Shown: positions 9,966-21,111, numbered from the stretch's first letter. The stretch: DNA of 64,000 nt from Verrucomicrobiota bacterium (GCA_027493615.1 JAOSKK010000034.1:62001-126000), one strand, 5' to 3'. The notes: generated from the sequence alone by a model not told the origin. Numbers and translations: made by a program.

Positions 9966-10276
9966 GCGTTTCCTGGGCCTCGGATTCCGGGCAGCCAAAC
10001 CGCGACCCCGTCGGTTGGCCGCGGCTCGTGCCGTGCCAGTTGAACCGGCTTCCCTCCGGCAACTCAAGCCCTTTTTCGGTTCGACCGCCCGCCCCGTGCG
10101 GAGTCTTACGCAGGGCAACACATCTCAAACGCGGCGCGTCCACCACACCCTCAGAACCTCGCGAAGCGTTTGGCGTGCGCCGTCTTCCAGCGGCGCTTTT
10201 CGTCGCCCCCGCGCCCGCCGCACACCGCCCCCACGGCAGAGCCACCCGCACCCAAAGCGGCGCTCAAGCTCCCCGC
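9966..10276. other. Intergenic region
   Basis: 311 bases between the GH29-like gene and the sugar kinase. I see no coding signal, repeat or clear terminator hairpin. It probably holds the kinase-aldolase promoter, but no convincing motif is visible. Confidence 0.4.
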
Positions 10277-11383
10277 TCAACCCGCTGCCCGCAGCCGCGC
10301 CCGCCCGATCGCCCGCAGTTGCTCAACGAACGGTTCCGGAATCAACCCGCCCTTCTGTATCGGTACATCCCACGTGATCACGCCCCCCTTCGCCATCAGG
10401 TCCCGGACATAGCCCACGATCACTTCATCCGGTTTCTGCGGTCGCTCGCCACCGCACCAGGTCTGCCCCAGAAAACTGAGGATCTGAAACTGCACGCGGC
10501 GCCCTTCCCGCTCCAGCCAGCGGCCCGGACAGGCCCGGATTGCCTCGGCCACCTGGTCCAGATTGACCTCGCCGGCCGTGTAATCCTCCACCGGCGTATG
10601 GCACACCACGGGCACCTTGACCCCGGGATTGAACGCCACCAGCGCATCGGGATTCCCGGCCTTCAGCGCGCGCGCGAAGCTCGCGAAGTTCGGCTCGTCC
10701 GCATGACGATACATCTCGTCGGCAAAGTAGCAGCCATCGATCCACCAGCCGGCCACCCGTCGACCCCAGCGCTGCGACCAATCGCGGCAGACCGCCTCCC
10801 AGTTCCGCTGGAACTCGACCAGCCGCCCGCCCACCGCCTCCCCCGGCAGTTGCCAGCCGCCCGTTGAACCCCAGCGCCACTGAAGCTTGCGACGCGCCAC
10901 CGGGTCCGCCGCCGGGGCGCCACTGGGCAGGTAAGCCAGAAGGCGGATTCCGTGGGGCTCGAGGCCGCGCGCCAGCGCGTCGATCAGGTCGCGCCGCGAG
11001 CACTTGCTGGGCTCGATGCCCACAAGCCGATCGTACGTCGCGTTCGGGGCGCAGTAGTGACCGGAGTTCTGGCCGAGGGTGAACAGCAGGTACTTCGCCC
11101 CTGTGGACGCCAGTTGCCGGACCAGCCCCGCCACATCGAAGGCGTCCACCTGCGCGTTCCACGCCTCCGCCGTCAGCTCGGCCCCGCCGTCGGAACTGGG
11201 TGGCGCCCCCAGATAATGCGTCATCACCCCCCAGCCTGCCTGGTGAAACCAGTCCGTGGGGTGCGACTCGGCCGCCCGCAGGCGACCCACCGCCGCGTGG
11301 CTGGCGGCCATGGCGGCGGTGACCGCGGCCTGTCCGAGGAAACGGCGGCGCGTGAGCGCGGTACAGGATCGGTGTGGATTCAT
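10277..11383 (-). CDS. Tat-exported alpha-L-fucosidase-like protein (GH29-like)
   Basis: A 368-residue product with a twin-arginine signal (LTRRRFLGQAAVTAAMAAS). The mature part starts DWFHQAGWGVMTHYLG, the usual opening of the GH29-type barrel, and has GAKYLLFTLGQNSGHYCAPN, RRVAGWWIDG and WDVPIQKGG, all typical of GH29 relatives. WWIDG is where the nucleophile Asp would lie. It probably acts in the periplasm on fucosylated or related glycans. An alternative start at 11413 would overlap the upstream stop as ATGA and add ten residues. It is the third gene of a minus-strand run after the SGNH esterase and the GH-like protein. Confidence 0.75.
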   Translation of the reverse strand: MNPHRSCTALTRRRFLGQAAVTAAMAASHAAVGRLRAAESHPTDWFHQAGWGVMTHYLGAPPSSDGGAELTAEAWNAQVDAFDVAGLVRQLASTGAKYLLFTLGQNSGHYCAPNATYDRLVGIEPSKCSRRDLIDALARGLEPHGIRLLAYLPSGAPAADPVARRKLQWRWGSTGGWQLPGEAVGGRLVEFQRNWEAVCRDWSQRWGRRVAGWWIDGCYFADEMYRHADEPNFASFARALKAGNPDALVAFNPGVKVPVVCHTPVEDYTAGEVNLDQVAEAIRACPGRWLEREGRRVQFQILSFLGQTWCGGERPQKPDEVIVGYVRDLMAKGGVITWDVPIQKGGLIPEPFVEQLRAIGRARLRAAG

Positions 11384-11409
11384 GGGTTCGCTTTCTCGTT
11401 TCGGATGCT

Positions 11410-13170
11410 TCATGGGCAGGCCGCTGCCTCCCGCAAGAACTGATCGAGCTCGCGGTATTGCAGCCACAGTTTCTGGTTCAGCGAGCTGAGCTCGCCCAGC
11501 TCCCCGCGCGAGCGTACCCGCCGGGCAAAGGTACGAAACAGTTCCTCGAGGGGTGCCGTCTCGAACTGGGCTCGGGCCGCCTGGGCCTGCTCCCGCAACG
11601 CCGCGCCGGACATTTCCCCCCGCAGAGACTGTTCCTTAAGGCTGTAGGCTGCCTCGATCTTCCGCCCCACCTCGTCCAGCAACAGTGAGCCGCGGAAGTT
11701 GTCGGCCAGCCACCCAAGATTCTGCCGGTGGACGGGAGACCCTGTCCCCGTTGCCAGCCGTTCGATCAGCGCGATCGCCGCACGGAGTTGATCTTCCAGC
11801 CCGGGCGGCAGGCGTCCCCAGGCCGGGCTGTAAGGGAAGTACTCCGGTGAGCTGAGCGTGCCGACCTGATTCTCCTGCTCGAAGCGCAGCAGCAGCGGCG
11901 CCAGCGTGTCGGCCGCCCCCGCCCCGTACCGCTCGGTGCAGTGCCGCCGGTACAACGCTTCGCCGGAGAGCGCCTGCTCCGGATCACGCGCCGTCAGGGC
12001 AAAGGCCTCCAGGTTCATCTGGATCTCCTCCGTCCGCCAATGAATGCCGATCACAGCGGACAACCGGTCCGGCGTGCGCGGCCCGCACTTGATCCCGGAT
12101 CGAGGCGGCGCGCGGTTGCAGGTGCCAGAGCCAGGCGTCCCCTTCGAACCACGGGAGGGCCCACGTCGGCCGATGCACCGCGACCTCCGCCAAGACCGGA
12201 GCGTGGCCGCTGCCCCCATGCCCGGATTCAGGCAACTGAACACGATGTCGCGCGGCAGCGCCCTGTCCAGGCCGCGCAGCACCGGTGGCAGTTGCGGACC
12301 GCCACCCCAACCGCCAATCGCCAACCGCGTCCGGGGCGCGTGCCGGCTCAAGTACTCGTGCACCTGCCGGATCTGGACCAGCGACCAGACGCCCGTAAAC
12401 ACATCATGCTCGCGGGGCGCCCCGCTGAAGTGACCTTTCTCCCGTTGATAAAACTCGGCGAAGCGTCCGGTCAATTCCGGCGGCGCCACGAACATCGAAT
12501 GTTCGTGCAGCCAGAGCCACACCCAGTCCAGCCCGGGATAGGTCGTCAGCAAATCGCGCAGCGTGGCGTGGAGGATCTCAATGTTCGCCGGGTGCGTCGG
12601 GTCCGGCAGCAGCGCCCCGCCGATCCGTGACTCGGGCGGCACAATCGAGGCCAGTTCCGGCGGGTGCACCCCGAACTCGAACCCGATCGCCACCTGGATC
12701 CCGCGGGCGTGCGCCATCGCGATCACCTCGCCCATCAGCCCCTGCGCCCGGCGGTAACGTTCTTCGTTGGAGCAAGCCGTCACCGCGCCGTCACCTCCGA
12801 ACGCCTCCGCTCCCGGCGGCCGCGGAAACAGCTTGCCGGTCTCAAAGGCAAAGTCCCCAACCGCCAGCGGCCGGTAACCCCACCGCTCCGCCCCGCCCGT
12901 GTAACAGTGGAACCCCACGAAGTTCAATCCGCGCGCCGCCAGGTCGTCCAGATACGTGCGGTAATCGCTCGCGTTCCACGCCGTGGGGCCTGACAGGAAG
13001 TTGTGCCAGGGCAGCGTGCCGCGAACCGCAAACGCCGGCGGGGCGTCAGCCGCACTGGCCCTTACCCGCAGCCCGCAGGCCGGCAGGAGCAGGGCAAACA
13101 CGGCGGCGTAGCCAGACGCCATGACGAGCAGGACGCGCCGGGAGCCGCGAGGGCTAAAGGGTCTTACCAT
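11410..13170 (-). CDS. Secreted glycoside-hydrolase-like TIM-barrel protein
   Basis: About 586 residues starting MVRPFSPRGSRRVLL with a hydrophobic signal segment. The sequence LNFVGFHCYTGGAERWGY, IQVAIGFEFGVHPPE, DWVWLWLHEHSMF and AIGGWGGGPQLPP suggests a barrel enzyme on complex glycans; I cannot assign a GH family. Between about 12240 and 12070 the protein-like sequence switches frame (HRPTWALPWFEGDAWLWHLQ is in the neighbouring frame) and returns, so two compensating single-base errors are likely. The start codon overlaps the stop of the upstream SGNH gene (ATGGTAA), and the stop overlaps a possible start of the next gene (ATGA). Confidence 0.68.
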   Translation of the reverse strand: MVRPFSPRGSRRVLLVMASGYAAVFALLLPACGLRVRASAADAPPAFAVRGTLPWHNFLSGPTAWNASDYRTYLDDLAARGLNFVGFHCYTGGAERWGYRPLAVGDFAFETGKLFPRPPGAEAFGGDGAVTACSNEERYRRAQGLMGEVIAMAHARGIQVAIGFEFGVHPPELASIVPPESRIGGALLPDPTHPANIEILHATLRDLLTTYPGLDWVWLWLHEHSMFVAPPELTGRFAEFYQREKGHFSGAPREHDVFTGVWSLVQIRQVHEYLSRHAPRTRLAIGGWGGGPQLPPVLRGLDRALPRDIVFSCLNPGMGAAATLRSWRRSRCIGRRGPSRGSKGTPGSGTCNRAPPRSGIKCGPRTPDRLSAVIGIHWRTEEIQMNLEAFALTARDPEQALSGEALYRRHCTERYGAGAADTLAPLLLRFEQENQVGTLSSPEYFPYSPAWGRLPPGLEDQLRAAIALIERLATGTGSPVHRQNLGWLADNFRGSLLLDEVGRKIEAAYSLKEQSLRGEMSGAALREQAQAARAQFETAPLEELFRTFARRVRSRGELGELSSLNQKLWLQYRELDQFLREAAACP

Positions 13171-14272
13171 TGGAGCGCCTTTCGCAGCGCCGGCTCCAGC
13201 CCATTCGCGTTGAAGTGGAAGCCCAGCGAGGTTGCAGTGCACCCCGTCCACCAATCCCACGGCCTGCGTCGGCCCCAGCATCTTCAGACCATCCACCCAC
13301 CGGATCCGGCGATCCCCCGCCTGGCGTCGCTCCTGCACGAACCGCCGGGCCGTTTCGCGCTTCGACTGCTGCGCCCGCGCGACCTCGGCGCTGACCGCTT
13401 CCGCCGGAAAGTAGAACGGGCTCGTCACAAGGATCGGCACCTGCGGCAGCTTCCCCCGCAGCACCTCCACGAACACCGGCAACGCCGCGGCATATTGCTC
13501 GGCCGAGGGATTGGCCCAGAAATCGAGCACGATGCACGACGGCTCCAGCTCGGCGATCGCCTCGGCCACCGCGGGTTCACCCAGCCCGTTGCCGCTGAAG
13601 CCCAGGTTCACGAAGTCGGCGTCAAGCCGACGTTCTAACAGCGCCTGGCACGTCCCGCCCGCGTTCGAGGCGCACCCCCTGCGTGATGCTCGAACCATAG
13701 TAAACGACCGGCCGGCGCGTCGCGTACGGCACGGCGGGCTCCAGCCGGGCCCCGGTGTCCAGGGTCAGTTCACTCACCGACACCGCCTTGTAGAGCGGCA
13801 GGTAAAGCGTGATCTCGCGCGTCCGCCGTTCCGACCCGAGGCGCCACTCCTTCGCGATCTGCCCATTGCCGTCCGGCCAGGCGCTGCCGAGGTACTCACG
13901 GTTCACGTACAAGTCGAAGCCGTTCTCTCCCACACTCGCCATGTGGTGCATGTTGGAGAAACGCGGGTTCTGCGCGACCAAGCCCACCGTCGTCGAGTCC
14001 GTGCGGAAACGAATCCGCCCGCCGCTCGGCTGTTGCGCCAGCCCCACACGGCCGGGCGAAACTGCGACTGCAGGCGGGCCGGCAACCGGCGCAGGGCCGG
14101 CTTGTCTTCCTCAAACCAAGGCAGGCCGTGGACCGCCAGCCGCTCATCCGGAAACGGAATCCGCTGCCGCTCCGGCGCGGTCTCCGCCGCCACGGCGGGC
14201 ACGCTCCACGAGAGCAGCCAGAGAATTGAGCCCGTCAGGGCGCGGCAGGCGGGAGAGGGCATCGATCGCATG
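13164..14272 (-). CDS. Secreted SGNH-fold esterase with GxDLY-type N-terminal domain (two frame breaks)
   Basis: The start at 14272 gives a signal peptide (MRSMPSPACRALTGSILWLL). An N-terminal beta domain with NGFDLYVNREYLGSAW is followed by an SGNH hydrolase with the catalytic block VVYYGSSITQG, the second block FVNLGFSGNGLGEP, and the VDGVH block near the end carrying the catalytic Asp and His. Frames change near 14040, 13690 and close to the 3' end at 13240; the natural end NGLEPALRKALQW stops at 13164. This arrangement matches the Lipase_GDSL_3 family with GxDLY domain, often acetyl esterases of polysaccharide degradation. It heads the esterase-GH-GH29 operon. Confidence 0.75.
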
Positions 14273-14451
14273 TGTGTCGCGCAAGAGCCTGCGCCACCCC
14301 GGACCGCCCAGCAAGCCTGCGGATGGCTCGGACATCGCAGACTCGGCGCGAAGCCGCCCCAGGCGGTAGGCGCCGGCGTGAGGAAATCCACCCGGCCCTG
14401 TCAGAAGCCCAGAAGCTCGTCGCCACCGCACACTTCAACGTCACTTACGCC

Positions 14452-16367
14452 ATGCACACCCCGTTCCCGTCCCGCCGCACCCTGACGGCGACCGCCACGC
14501 TCGGTCTCGCGCTCGTCGTCGCCTCGTCCTTCCTCGAAGCGCAAACGCCAGCACCTTCTGCGCCCGACACCCCCGCCACGGCGCAAGTCATCGAACGTCA
14601 CCTGGCCGCCATCGGTGGCCAGACCGTCCTGGACTCCACCACGTGTCTGGTGATGAAAGGTACCGGCCGGGAACGCGAGGCGGAGATCCAGTTCACCATC
14701 ATCGCCGCACCGCCCGGACGTTGCCTGCTGGCTGGTGAAGTCGGCGCCATCCGCGTCCGCACCGGTTGCGATGCCGATGGCGTCTTTTGGCGACAAGACC
14801 CCGGTGGCGTCCGGGAACTGACCGCCGCCGAATCCCGGGCAGACGTCGTTGAAATGCTTCTCAGTCTGAATCCCTTCGCCCTGGCCCACTGGCACGAGTT
14901 GGGCTTCACCCTGGAACCCGCCGGCCGCCGGGATCTTGAAGGACGCCCCGTCGTCACCATCCTGGCCAGGCAGCCGCAGGGCGCCGCTGTCCCGCTCTGC
15001 TTCGACGACGCCTCCGGCTTCCTCGTCGCCGTGGGCGACAGCCGGCTGTCGGATTACCGCGAGGTGGCCGGGTGGAAAGTCCCCACCGGCTCCGGTCCGG
15101 AGGCGCCCTGGAAATCACGATCACCGACGTGCGCCGGAACGAGCCGCTCGCGCCTGCGACCTTCGCCAAACCGTCCGGCCCCACCGCGGAACCAGCCCAT
15201 CGCTACGAAACCCGCCTGTCGCCGGGCACCACCTTGACCATCGTCCGCCGGCCGGCGGCGGCCACTTTCAACTTCGGTCCCCTCCGCGAGCTCCCCCGGT
15301 TTCAGCCGGACTCGACCCAACCCTTCCAGGTCGATCTCCGCAGCCGCGACATTTCGACGCTCGACCTCCGCGAGCGTCTGGCCGACCTGCGGCAGGCGGA
15401 CTTCGACGATCAGACCCGGTGGCCGGCCGTCCTTCCCGCCGGGTTTGAGCCGCGCAAGCTCATGGACCTCGGCCGAAACCCCGGCCTCCGCGTCCGCCAA
15501 CTCCATCGCCGGGGCATCACCGGCAAGGGCATCGGCATCGGCATCATCGATCAGCCGTTGCTTGTGGATCACGTCGAGTACCGCGATCGCATGCGGCTCT
15601 ACGAGGAAATCCACATCCTCGCCGCCGAAGCCCAGGCGGCAATGCACGGCGCTGCGGTGGCCTCGATCGCCGCCGGCCAGTCCGTGGGCGTGGCGCCGGA
15701 AGCCGACCTGTATTTCATTGCCGAGATGCACGGGGAGATCAAAGCCGGGCGGTTCGAGTGGGACTTCAAACCCCTGGCGCAATCCATCGAGCGCCTCCTG
15801 GATCTCAACCGCCAGTTACCTCCGGCCCGGCGCATTCGTGTGATCTCCATCTCCGTGGGCTGGTCACCCGGTCGGGCCGGGTGCACCGAGGCTGATGCCG
15901 CCGTCGAACGCGCCACCCGGGAAGGAGTGTTTGTGGTCTCAACCGCCCTGGAGCGGACCCACCGGCTCGCGTTCCACGGGCTGGGCCGGTTGCCGGAAGC
16001 GGATCCCGACGACTTCAATTCGTACGGCCTGGGTTCGTGGTGGGCCAGGTCCTTCCTGGACGGCCAGCGTCGTTTCGCGCCCGGGGTTCGCCTGCTTGTC
16101 CCGATGGATGCCCGCAGCACGGCCAGTCCCACGGGCGTGCAGGACTACGTGCACTACGCGGGGGGCGGCTGGAGTTGGTCCGTGCCCTACCTGGCTGGAC
16201 TCTACGCCCTGGCCTGTCAGGTCAAGGAAGACATCACCCCGGAACGCTTCTGGGCTGCCGCGCTCCAGACCGGCCGCACGGTCAAGCTCGCGCCGCCCCA
16301 CGACGCCCTGGAACTCGGCACCCTCGCCGACCCCATCGCACTCATCGAAGCACTGGAGAAGCCGTAG
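14452..16367 (+). CDS. Secreted subtilase-like protease with N-terminal LolA-like domain (frame break)
   Basis: The N-terminus is a signal peptide followed by an outer-membrane lipoprotein-carrier-like domain (IERHLAAIGGQTVLDS ... REVAGWKVP ... LEITITDVRRNEP). After a frame change near 15090 an S8-type protease domain follows. Its triad appears as GIGIGIIDQ (Asp), MHGAAVASIAAGQSVG (His) and GGWSWSVPYLAG (Ser, in place of the usual GTSMAAP). The serine-site neighbourhood is therefore divergent, and activity is uncertain. I find no separate start for the protease part, so I treat it as one fused gene; two adjacent genes remain possible. It is divergent from the SGNH esterase across about 180 bases. 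Confidence 0.65.
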
Positions 16368-16582
16368 TGTTCGGGACGCGCTCGCCCGACCGGCCCAACA
16401 GAACCGCCCTGCCCGACCCTGCGCCACGGGAGCGCGCGGTCGGGTTCCGCCCGCGGGTGGTGCGGGGGCTTGTTGACGCGTGTCAACCGGACCCGTGGTT
16501 TGCTCATTGATTACCGGGGAAACCTGACTTAGAGGTTCCCCGATGCTGACCATGCGTCCGGCTTTTCCCAGCCTCTGAGGCC

Positions 16583-17344
16583 ATGGACGGGAACGCAGAC
16601 TTGCTCCCCGCCCTGCAGGGCCCCGCCGGCTTCCGGACGACCCACTGGAGCGTGGTGCTGGCGGCGGGCCGCACGGGGTCCACGATCGCCCACGAGGCGC
16701 TGGAGCACCTGTGCCGCGACTACTGGTATCCACTCTACGCGGACGTGCGGCGACGCGGGTACCCGCCGGAAGAGGCCAAGGACCTGACCCAGGGGTTCTT
16801 TGCCAGCCTGCTCCGCCGGGAGGACCTCGCGCGCGTGGGCCCGGAGAAAGGCCGGTTCCGCACGTTCCTGCTCACGGCACTGGACCACTACCTGGCCAAT
16901 GAACGGGATCGCACGCGAGCCCAGAAGCGCGGCGGCGGCCGCCCTGCCCTCAGTCTGGATGACGAAACCGCGGAGAACCGGTACCGGCACGAGCCGGCGG
17001 ATCCGCTCACGCCCGCAACCCTCTTCGAGCGACGCTGGGCGGCGACCGTTCTGGAACGAGTGACGGAGCGGCTGCGAGGCGAGTACGCCGCCGCGGAAAA
17101 GGGCGACCTGTTCGACGAACTGGAGGGCTTCCTCACCGAGAAGAAGGCCAGGGCGCGGGCCGAGATCGCCGCGCGCCACGGGGTGGGCATCAACGCCGTG
17201 GATGTGGCGATTCATCGCTTGCGCAAGCGTTACCGTGCACTGCTGCGCGAGGAAATCGCGCGCACGGTCAGCCGCCCGGAGGAGGTCGAAGAGGAAATCC
17301 GCGCCTTGATCCACGCGCTCGGCCAGGGAGCGGCTCCGGGTTGA
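16583..17344 (+). CDS. ECF-type RNA polymerase sigma factor
   Basis: A 253-residue intact protein. The region 2-like part has HLCRDYWYPLYADVRRRGY and AKDLTQGFFASLLRR. The region 4-like helix-turn-helix is ARHGVGINAVDVAIHRLRKRYR, followed by EEIARTVSRPEEVEEEIR. This longer ECF subgroup is common in Planctomycetota, Verrucomicrobiota and Acidobacteriota. It lies 43 bases upstream of a Ser/Thr kinase, the usual partner in these phyla. No anti-sigma gene is present, so control by the kinase is a plausible inference. Confidence 0.88.
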   Translation: MDGNADLLPALQGPAGFRTTHWSVVLAAGRTGSTIAHEALEHLCRDYWYPLYADVRRRGYPPEEAKDLTQGFFASLLRREDLARVGPEKGRFRTFLLTALDHYLANERDRTRAQKRGGGRPALSLDDETAENRYRHEPADPLTPATLFERRWAATVLERVTERLRGEYAAAEKGDLFDELEGFLTEKKARARAEIAARHGVGINAVDVAIHRLRKRYRALLREEIARTVSRPEEVEEEIRALIHALGQGAAPG

Positions 17345-17387
17345 ACCGGACCGCCCGGTAAGGTCCCTGCCCTTTCGCTTCTGAACT

Positions 17388-20300
17388 GTGACCGATGTGA
17401 CCACCAACCCCGGCCGCCGTTGCCCGGTCTGCGGAGTGTTCCTGCCGAACGCCGGTCCACCCGACCGGTGCCCCCGGTGTCTGCTGGCCGCGGGGCTGTC
17501 CGAGGCGGTGCTCGCCGCGGTGGGCGACACCGACGTCACGCCCCTCCTGTTGCGGCCCGCCCCGCCCGCGGCCGTTAAGCTCTTTGCCTTCGGCGACTAC
17601 GAATTGATCGAGGAAATCGCCCGAGGCGGCATGGGCGTCGTGTTCAAGGCCCGCCAGACCCGGCTGCACCGCACCGTGGCGCTCAAGTTCATCCACCCGG
17701 GCCGGCTGACCTCCGCCGAGGCGGGGCGGCGGTTCCGGCTCGAAGCCCAGGCCGCCGCCCGGCTCGAACATCCACACATCGTGCCGATCTACGAGGTCGG
17801 CGAGTGCGCCGGGCAACCGTTTTTCGCCATGCCCCTCATGACCGGCGGCACGCTGGCACAGCGGATTGCGGACTTCGGATCCCGGACATCGGACGTGGCG
17901 TCGGCCCGCCTCGTCGCCACCGTGGCGCGCGCCGTTCATTACGCCCACCAGCGCGGGATCATTCATCGCGACCTCAAGCCCGGAAACATCCTGCTCGACG
18001 GTCACGGCGAACCGCACCTGACCGACTTCGGCCTGGCCAAGGTGCTGACCGAGGGCCGGGACCTGACGCAGACGCTGGCTGTGCTGGGCACGCCGCACTA
18101 CATGGCGCCCGAACTGGCCGGGAGCCCGACGCGAGAAGTCACCACCGCCGCCGACCTCTACAGCCTGGGGGCGATCCTCTACGAACTGCTCACCGGCCGG
18201 CCGCCGTTCATGGGCGACACACCCTGGGAAGTCCTGCGCCGTGTGGTTGAGGAAGAGCCGGCGGCGCCCAACCAGGCCCGTCGGCTCGCGCACCTGCATG
18301 CCGCGGCCGGATCCCAAACCCGACCTCCGGAAATCCGAGATCGACGCCGATCTCGAAACCATTTGTCTCAAGTGCCTCGAGAAGGAACCCGAACGCCGTT
18401 ACAGCTCGGCCGCCGGGCTGGCGGCCGACCTCGAAAAGTGGCTGCGCCAGGAACCGATCATGGCCCGCCGCGCGACAACGCGCGAACGACTCGTGAAGTG
18501 GACCCGGCGCAACCCAGCGCTGGCGACGACGGTGGGGATCGCCCTGGCGGTCGGCCTCGTGAGTTTCACCGGGGTGCTGACGCAGTGGCAGCGCGCGCGG
18601 AACGGAGAGCGCGACACGCGGCGACAGCTCTACGCGGCGAACGTTATGCTCGCGCACCAGGCGTGGGAGGAAGGGAACCTGGGCCGCGCCCGCGCGCTGC
18701 TCGAGGCCACGCGCCCGACTTCCGTCGAGGATGACCCGCGCGGGTTCGAGTGGCGACATGTGTGGCATCTCTGCCATCATCCGCAGTGTCGCAGGACCAT
18801 CACCAACGCCCCGGGCGGCGTCATGGCGGCAGGGTTTTGGTCGGAAGACCAACTGTGGTTGGCCGGCACCCACGAGCTTCGGTTGGCCGACCTCGAGGGC
18901 CAGGCGCAGCAGGCGCTGCTCACGGAACCCGCCGGCATCCAATGGCTCAGCCATTCGCCCGTGGCGACCAACCTGTGGGCCCTGGTGACCCCCCGACACG
19001 AGATCAAGCTCTGGGACCTGTCCAGCAGACGGTGCCTTGCCTCCTTCACCAACCACGTCGGATCCATCCGGGCCTTGGCGTTCTCGCCGGATGGCCAGTG
19101 GCTGGCGTCGGCGGGTGACGAAACGGTGTGGTTGCAGCCGCTGAACGCCCCGGAACGCCGTCCGCGTCTGGTCGCCCGCTACCCCACGGACGCCACGGGT
19201 GTGGCGTTTTCCCGGGACTCGCAACACCTCTTCACCTGCGGCCGCCATCCCGCGATCCACCTGTGGAACCTCGCCAACCCGTCGCTCCCCGGCGCGACGC
19301 TCCAGCGACACACGGCCCACCTTTACTGCGTGGTCGTATCTCCCGATGGCTCCCGGCTGGCTTCGGCGGGCGCCGATGGCCGGATTGTGGTCTGGGACAG
19401 CCTCTCCCGCCGTCCGCTCCACGAGTTCATGGGCCGGCACGGCCGCGTCTCGACCCTCGCCTTCTCCCCGGACGGGTGCTGGGTGGTTTCGGGTTCCCGG
19501 GATCAGACCCTCCGGGTGTGGGACCTGGCGCAGAACCGTCCGTTCCTGGTCCTGCGCGGACACGAGCGCGAAGTGACCTCCGTCGCCTTCGCCCCCGACA
19601 GCCGGACTCTCGTTTCCACGGACGGCGCCGGCGTCGCCAAGGTCTGGGACCTGACGACAACCGCATCAGCTTCGGACCTCGGTCGCCACCCATCGTGGGT
19701 GGATTCCCTCGCCTTTTCGCCGGACGGCAGGCGGCTCGCCTCGGCCGGGTATATTGACCCGGTCATCAAGCTGTGGGAGGTCGACCCACGGCGCGAACTG
19801 GCCACCTTTCGCGGTCACCCCGAGCCCATCCACCGTGTGCGCTTCTCACGAGACGGGCAACTCGTGGCGACCGGCGGTCATGAAGGCACTGTGCGCTTGT
19901 GGCGGGCAGGACAGACCGAACCCGTTGCCATCCTGACCAACGACTTCCCGGTTTTCGCCCTGGACTTCTCGACGAATGGACGGGTGCTGGCCACGGGAGG
20001 CGGGCGGATCTTCGGACACGCCAATGCCCGGCCAGGCCTGGTGCTTTGGGAGCTGGAGTCGCTGCGCCCGGCGCAGCTTCCGGCGGGCATTCCGGATGCG
20101 GTTGAGGAAGTGGTCTTCGACCCGCACGGTCGTTACCTGGCGGCTGGATTCGCCGACGGCACGGTCGGGCTGTGGGAAGCGGCGACCGGCCGGTTTCTGC
20201 GGCGCTGGCAACCTCACCAATCGGTGGTGCTTTGTGTCGCCTTCTCCCCGGACGGACGGTGGCTGGCCTCCGGAAGCGCGGACACCACGATCGTGCTTTC

Positions 20301-20619
20301 CGACGCCGACCACCCGGAGCGAAGGTTCCACCGATTGCGGGGACACACCGACTGGGTCTACTCCCTGGCCTTCGCCCCGGACGAACGCACCCTCGCCTCC
20401 CTCGCGCTCGGTGGCACGTTGAAGCTCTGGAGCCTGGCCACCCACGAAGTGGTCCTGACTCTGACGGCGCCCGGCGGAGTGCTCACCTCGCTGGCGTTCT
20501 CCCCCCAAAACAACCTGTTGGCCACCGGCAACGCCGATGGCGCCATCCAGCTCTGGCCGGCTGCCGGTCTCGGGGAGGCCGATGCTTCCAGCGCTCGAGC
20601 CAGTCGGGCCGCCCCCTGA
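17388..20619 (+). CDS. Ser/Thr protein kinase with C-terminal WD40 repeats (one frame break)
   Basis: Domains in order: a zinc-ribbon-like N-terminus (CPVCG ... CPRC); a Hanks-type kinase with ARGGMGVVFKARQ, catalytic Lys in VALKF, HRDLKPGNILL, DFGLAKV and MAPE; a single membrane helix (TTVGIALAVGLVSFTG); then about a dozen WD40 repeats (patterns such as AFSPDGQWLASAG and VKVWDL) to the C-terminus. The frame changes near 18290-18310, just after the kinase C-lobe begins, and restores IDADLETICLKCLEKEPERRY. The architecture places the kinase in the cytoplasm and the propeller across the membrane. Together with the upstream ECF sigma gene it forms a signalling pair. Confidence 0.88.
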
Positions 20620-20690
20620 GCCGAAGCCCGATCCTCGGCACGCTGAGCTTCGGTTCCGTCCGATCGCTTCAGCGCGCAATCCCCCAACCC

Positions 20691-21111
20691 TCAGAGGCGG
20701 TGGTCGGTGGACCACTCCAGGAAGCGCGCCGGTCGCAGGATGGGGATGCCGAATGGCTTCCCCAACACCAACAGATCGTCATCGTAGCTCACGATCGCCT
20801 GGGCCTTCGCCGCCAGTGCCGCGCCGAGGAAGCAGTCGTCGTTGGCGTCGCGCGAGCGACGTTTCCCCCGCGGGGTGGGGACCACTTGCCAGGCTTGGTC
20901 GCGAATCCAGCTCAACGGACCAGCCACGTGGGGATGCGGCGCCTCCACCGCCAGGATGCCAGGGACCCGCTGTTCGTACTCGCGGAGCACCTCCGCCGTC
21001 ACCACCAAACGGCGCCGATGACGAGCGACCAGCGCCAGGCAGCGATGTGCCGGCCCCCCGCCAACCGATGGCGCTGACGATGACGCTTGTGTCGAAGACG
21101 ACCGGGATCAC
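20691..21111 (-). CDS. PIN-domain toxin (one frame break)
   Basis: GTG start at 21111 overlapping the antitoxin stop as GTGA. The N-terminal strand VVFDTSVIVSAIGW has the first PIN acid. After a frame change near 21050 the sequence continues LVVTAEVLREYEQRVP, DANDDCFLGAALAAKA and IVSYDDDLL, with the remaining acidic residues. PIN domains are Mg-dependent RNases acting on tRNA or mRNA. Paired with the preceding antitoxin. Confidence 0.8.

Noticed and set aside
11410..13698. A 762-residue fusion of SGNH esterase and glycoside-hydrolase-like protein
   Set aside because: The esterase has its own end in the neighbouring frame at 13164, overlapping the ATG of the next gene at 13170. The fusion arises from a one-base change near 13240.
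16896..17230. Long open frames opposite the sigma factor and other GC-rich genes
   Set aside because: High GC gives long shadow frames with Arg/Ala/Pro-rich composition and no family signal; the sense-strand genes have conserved motifs.
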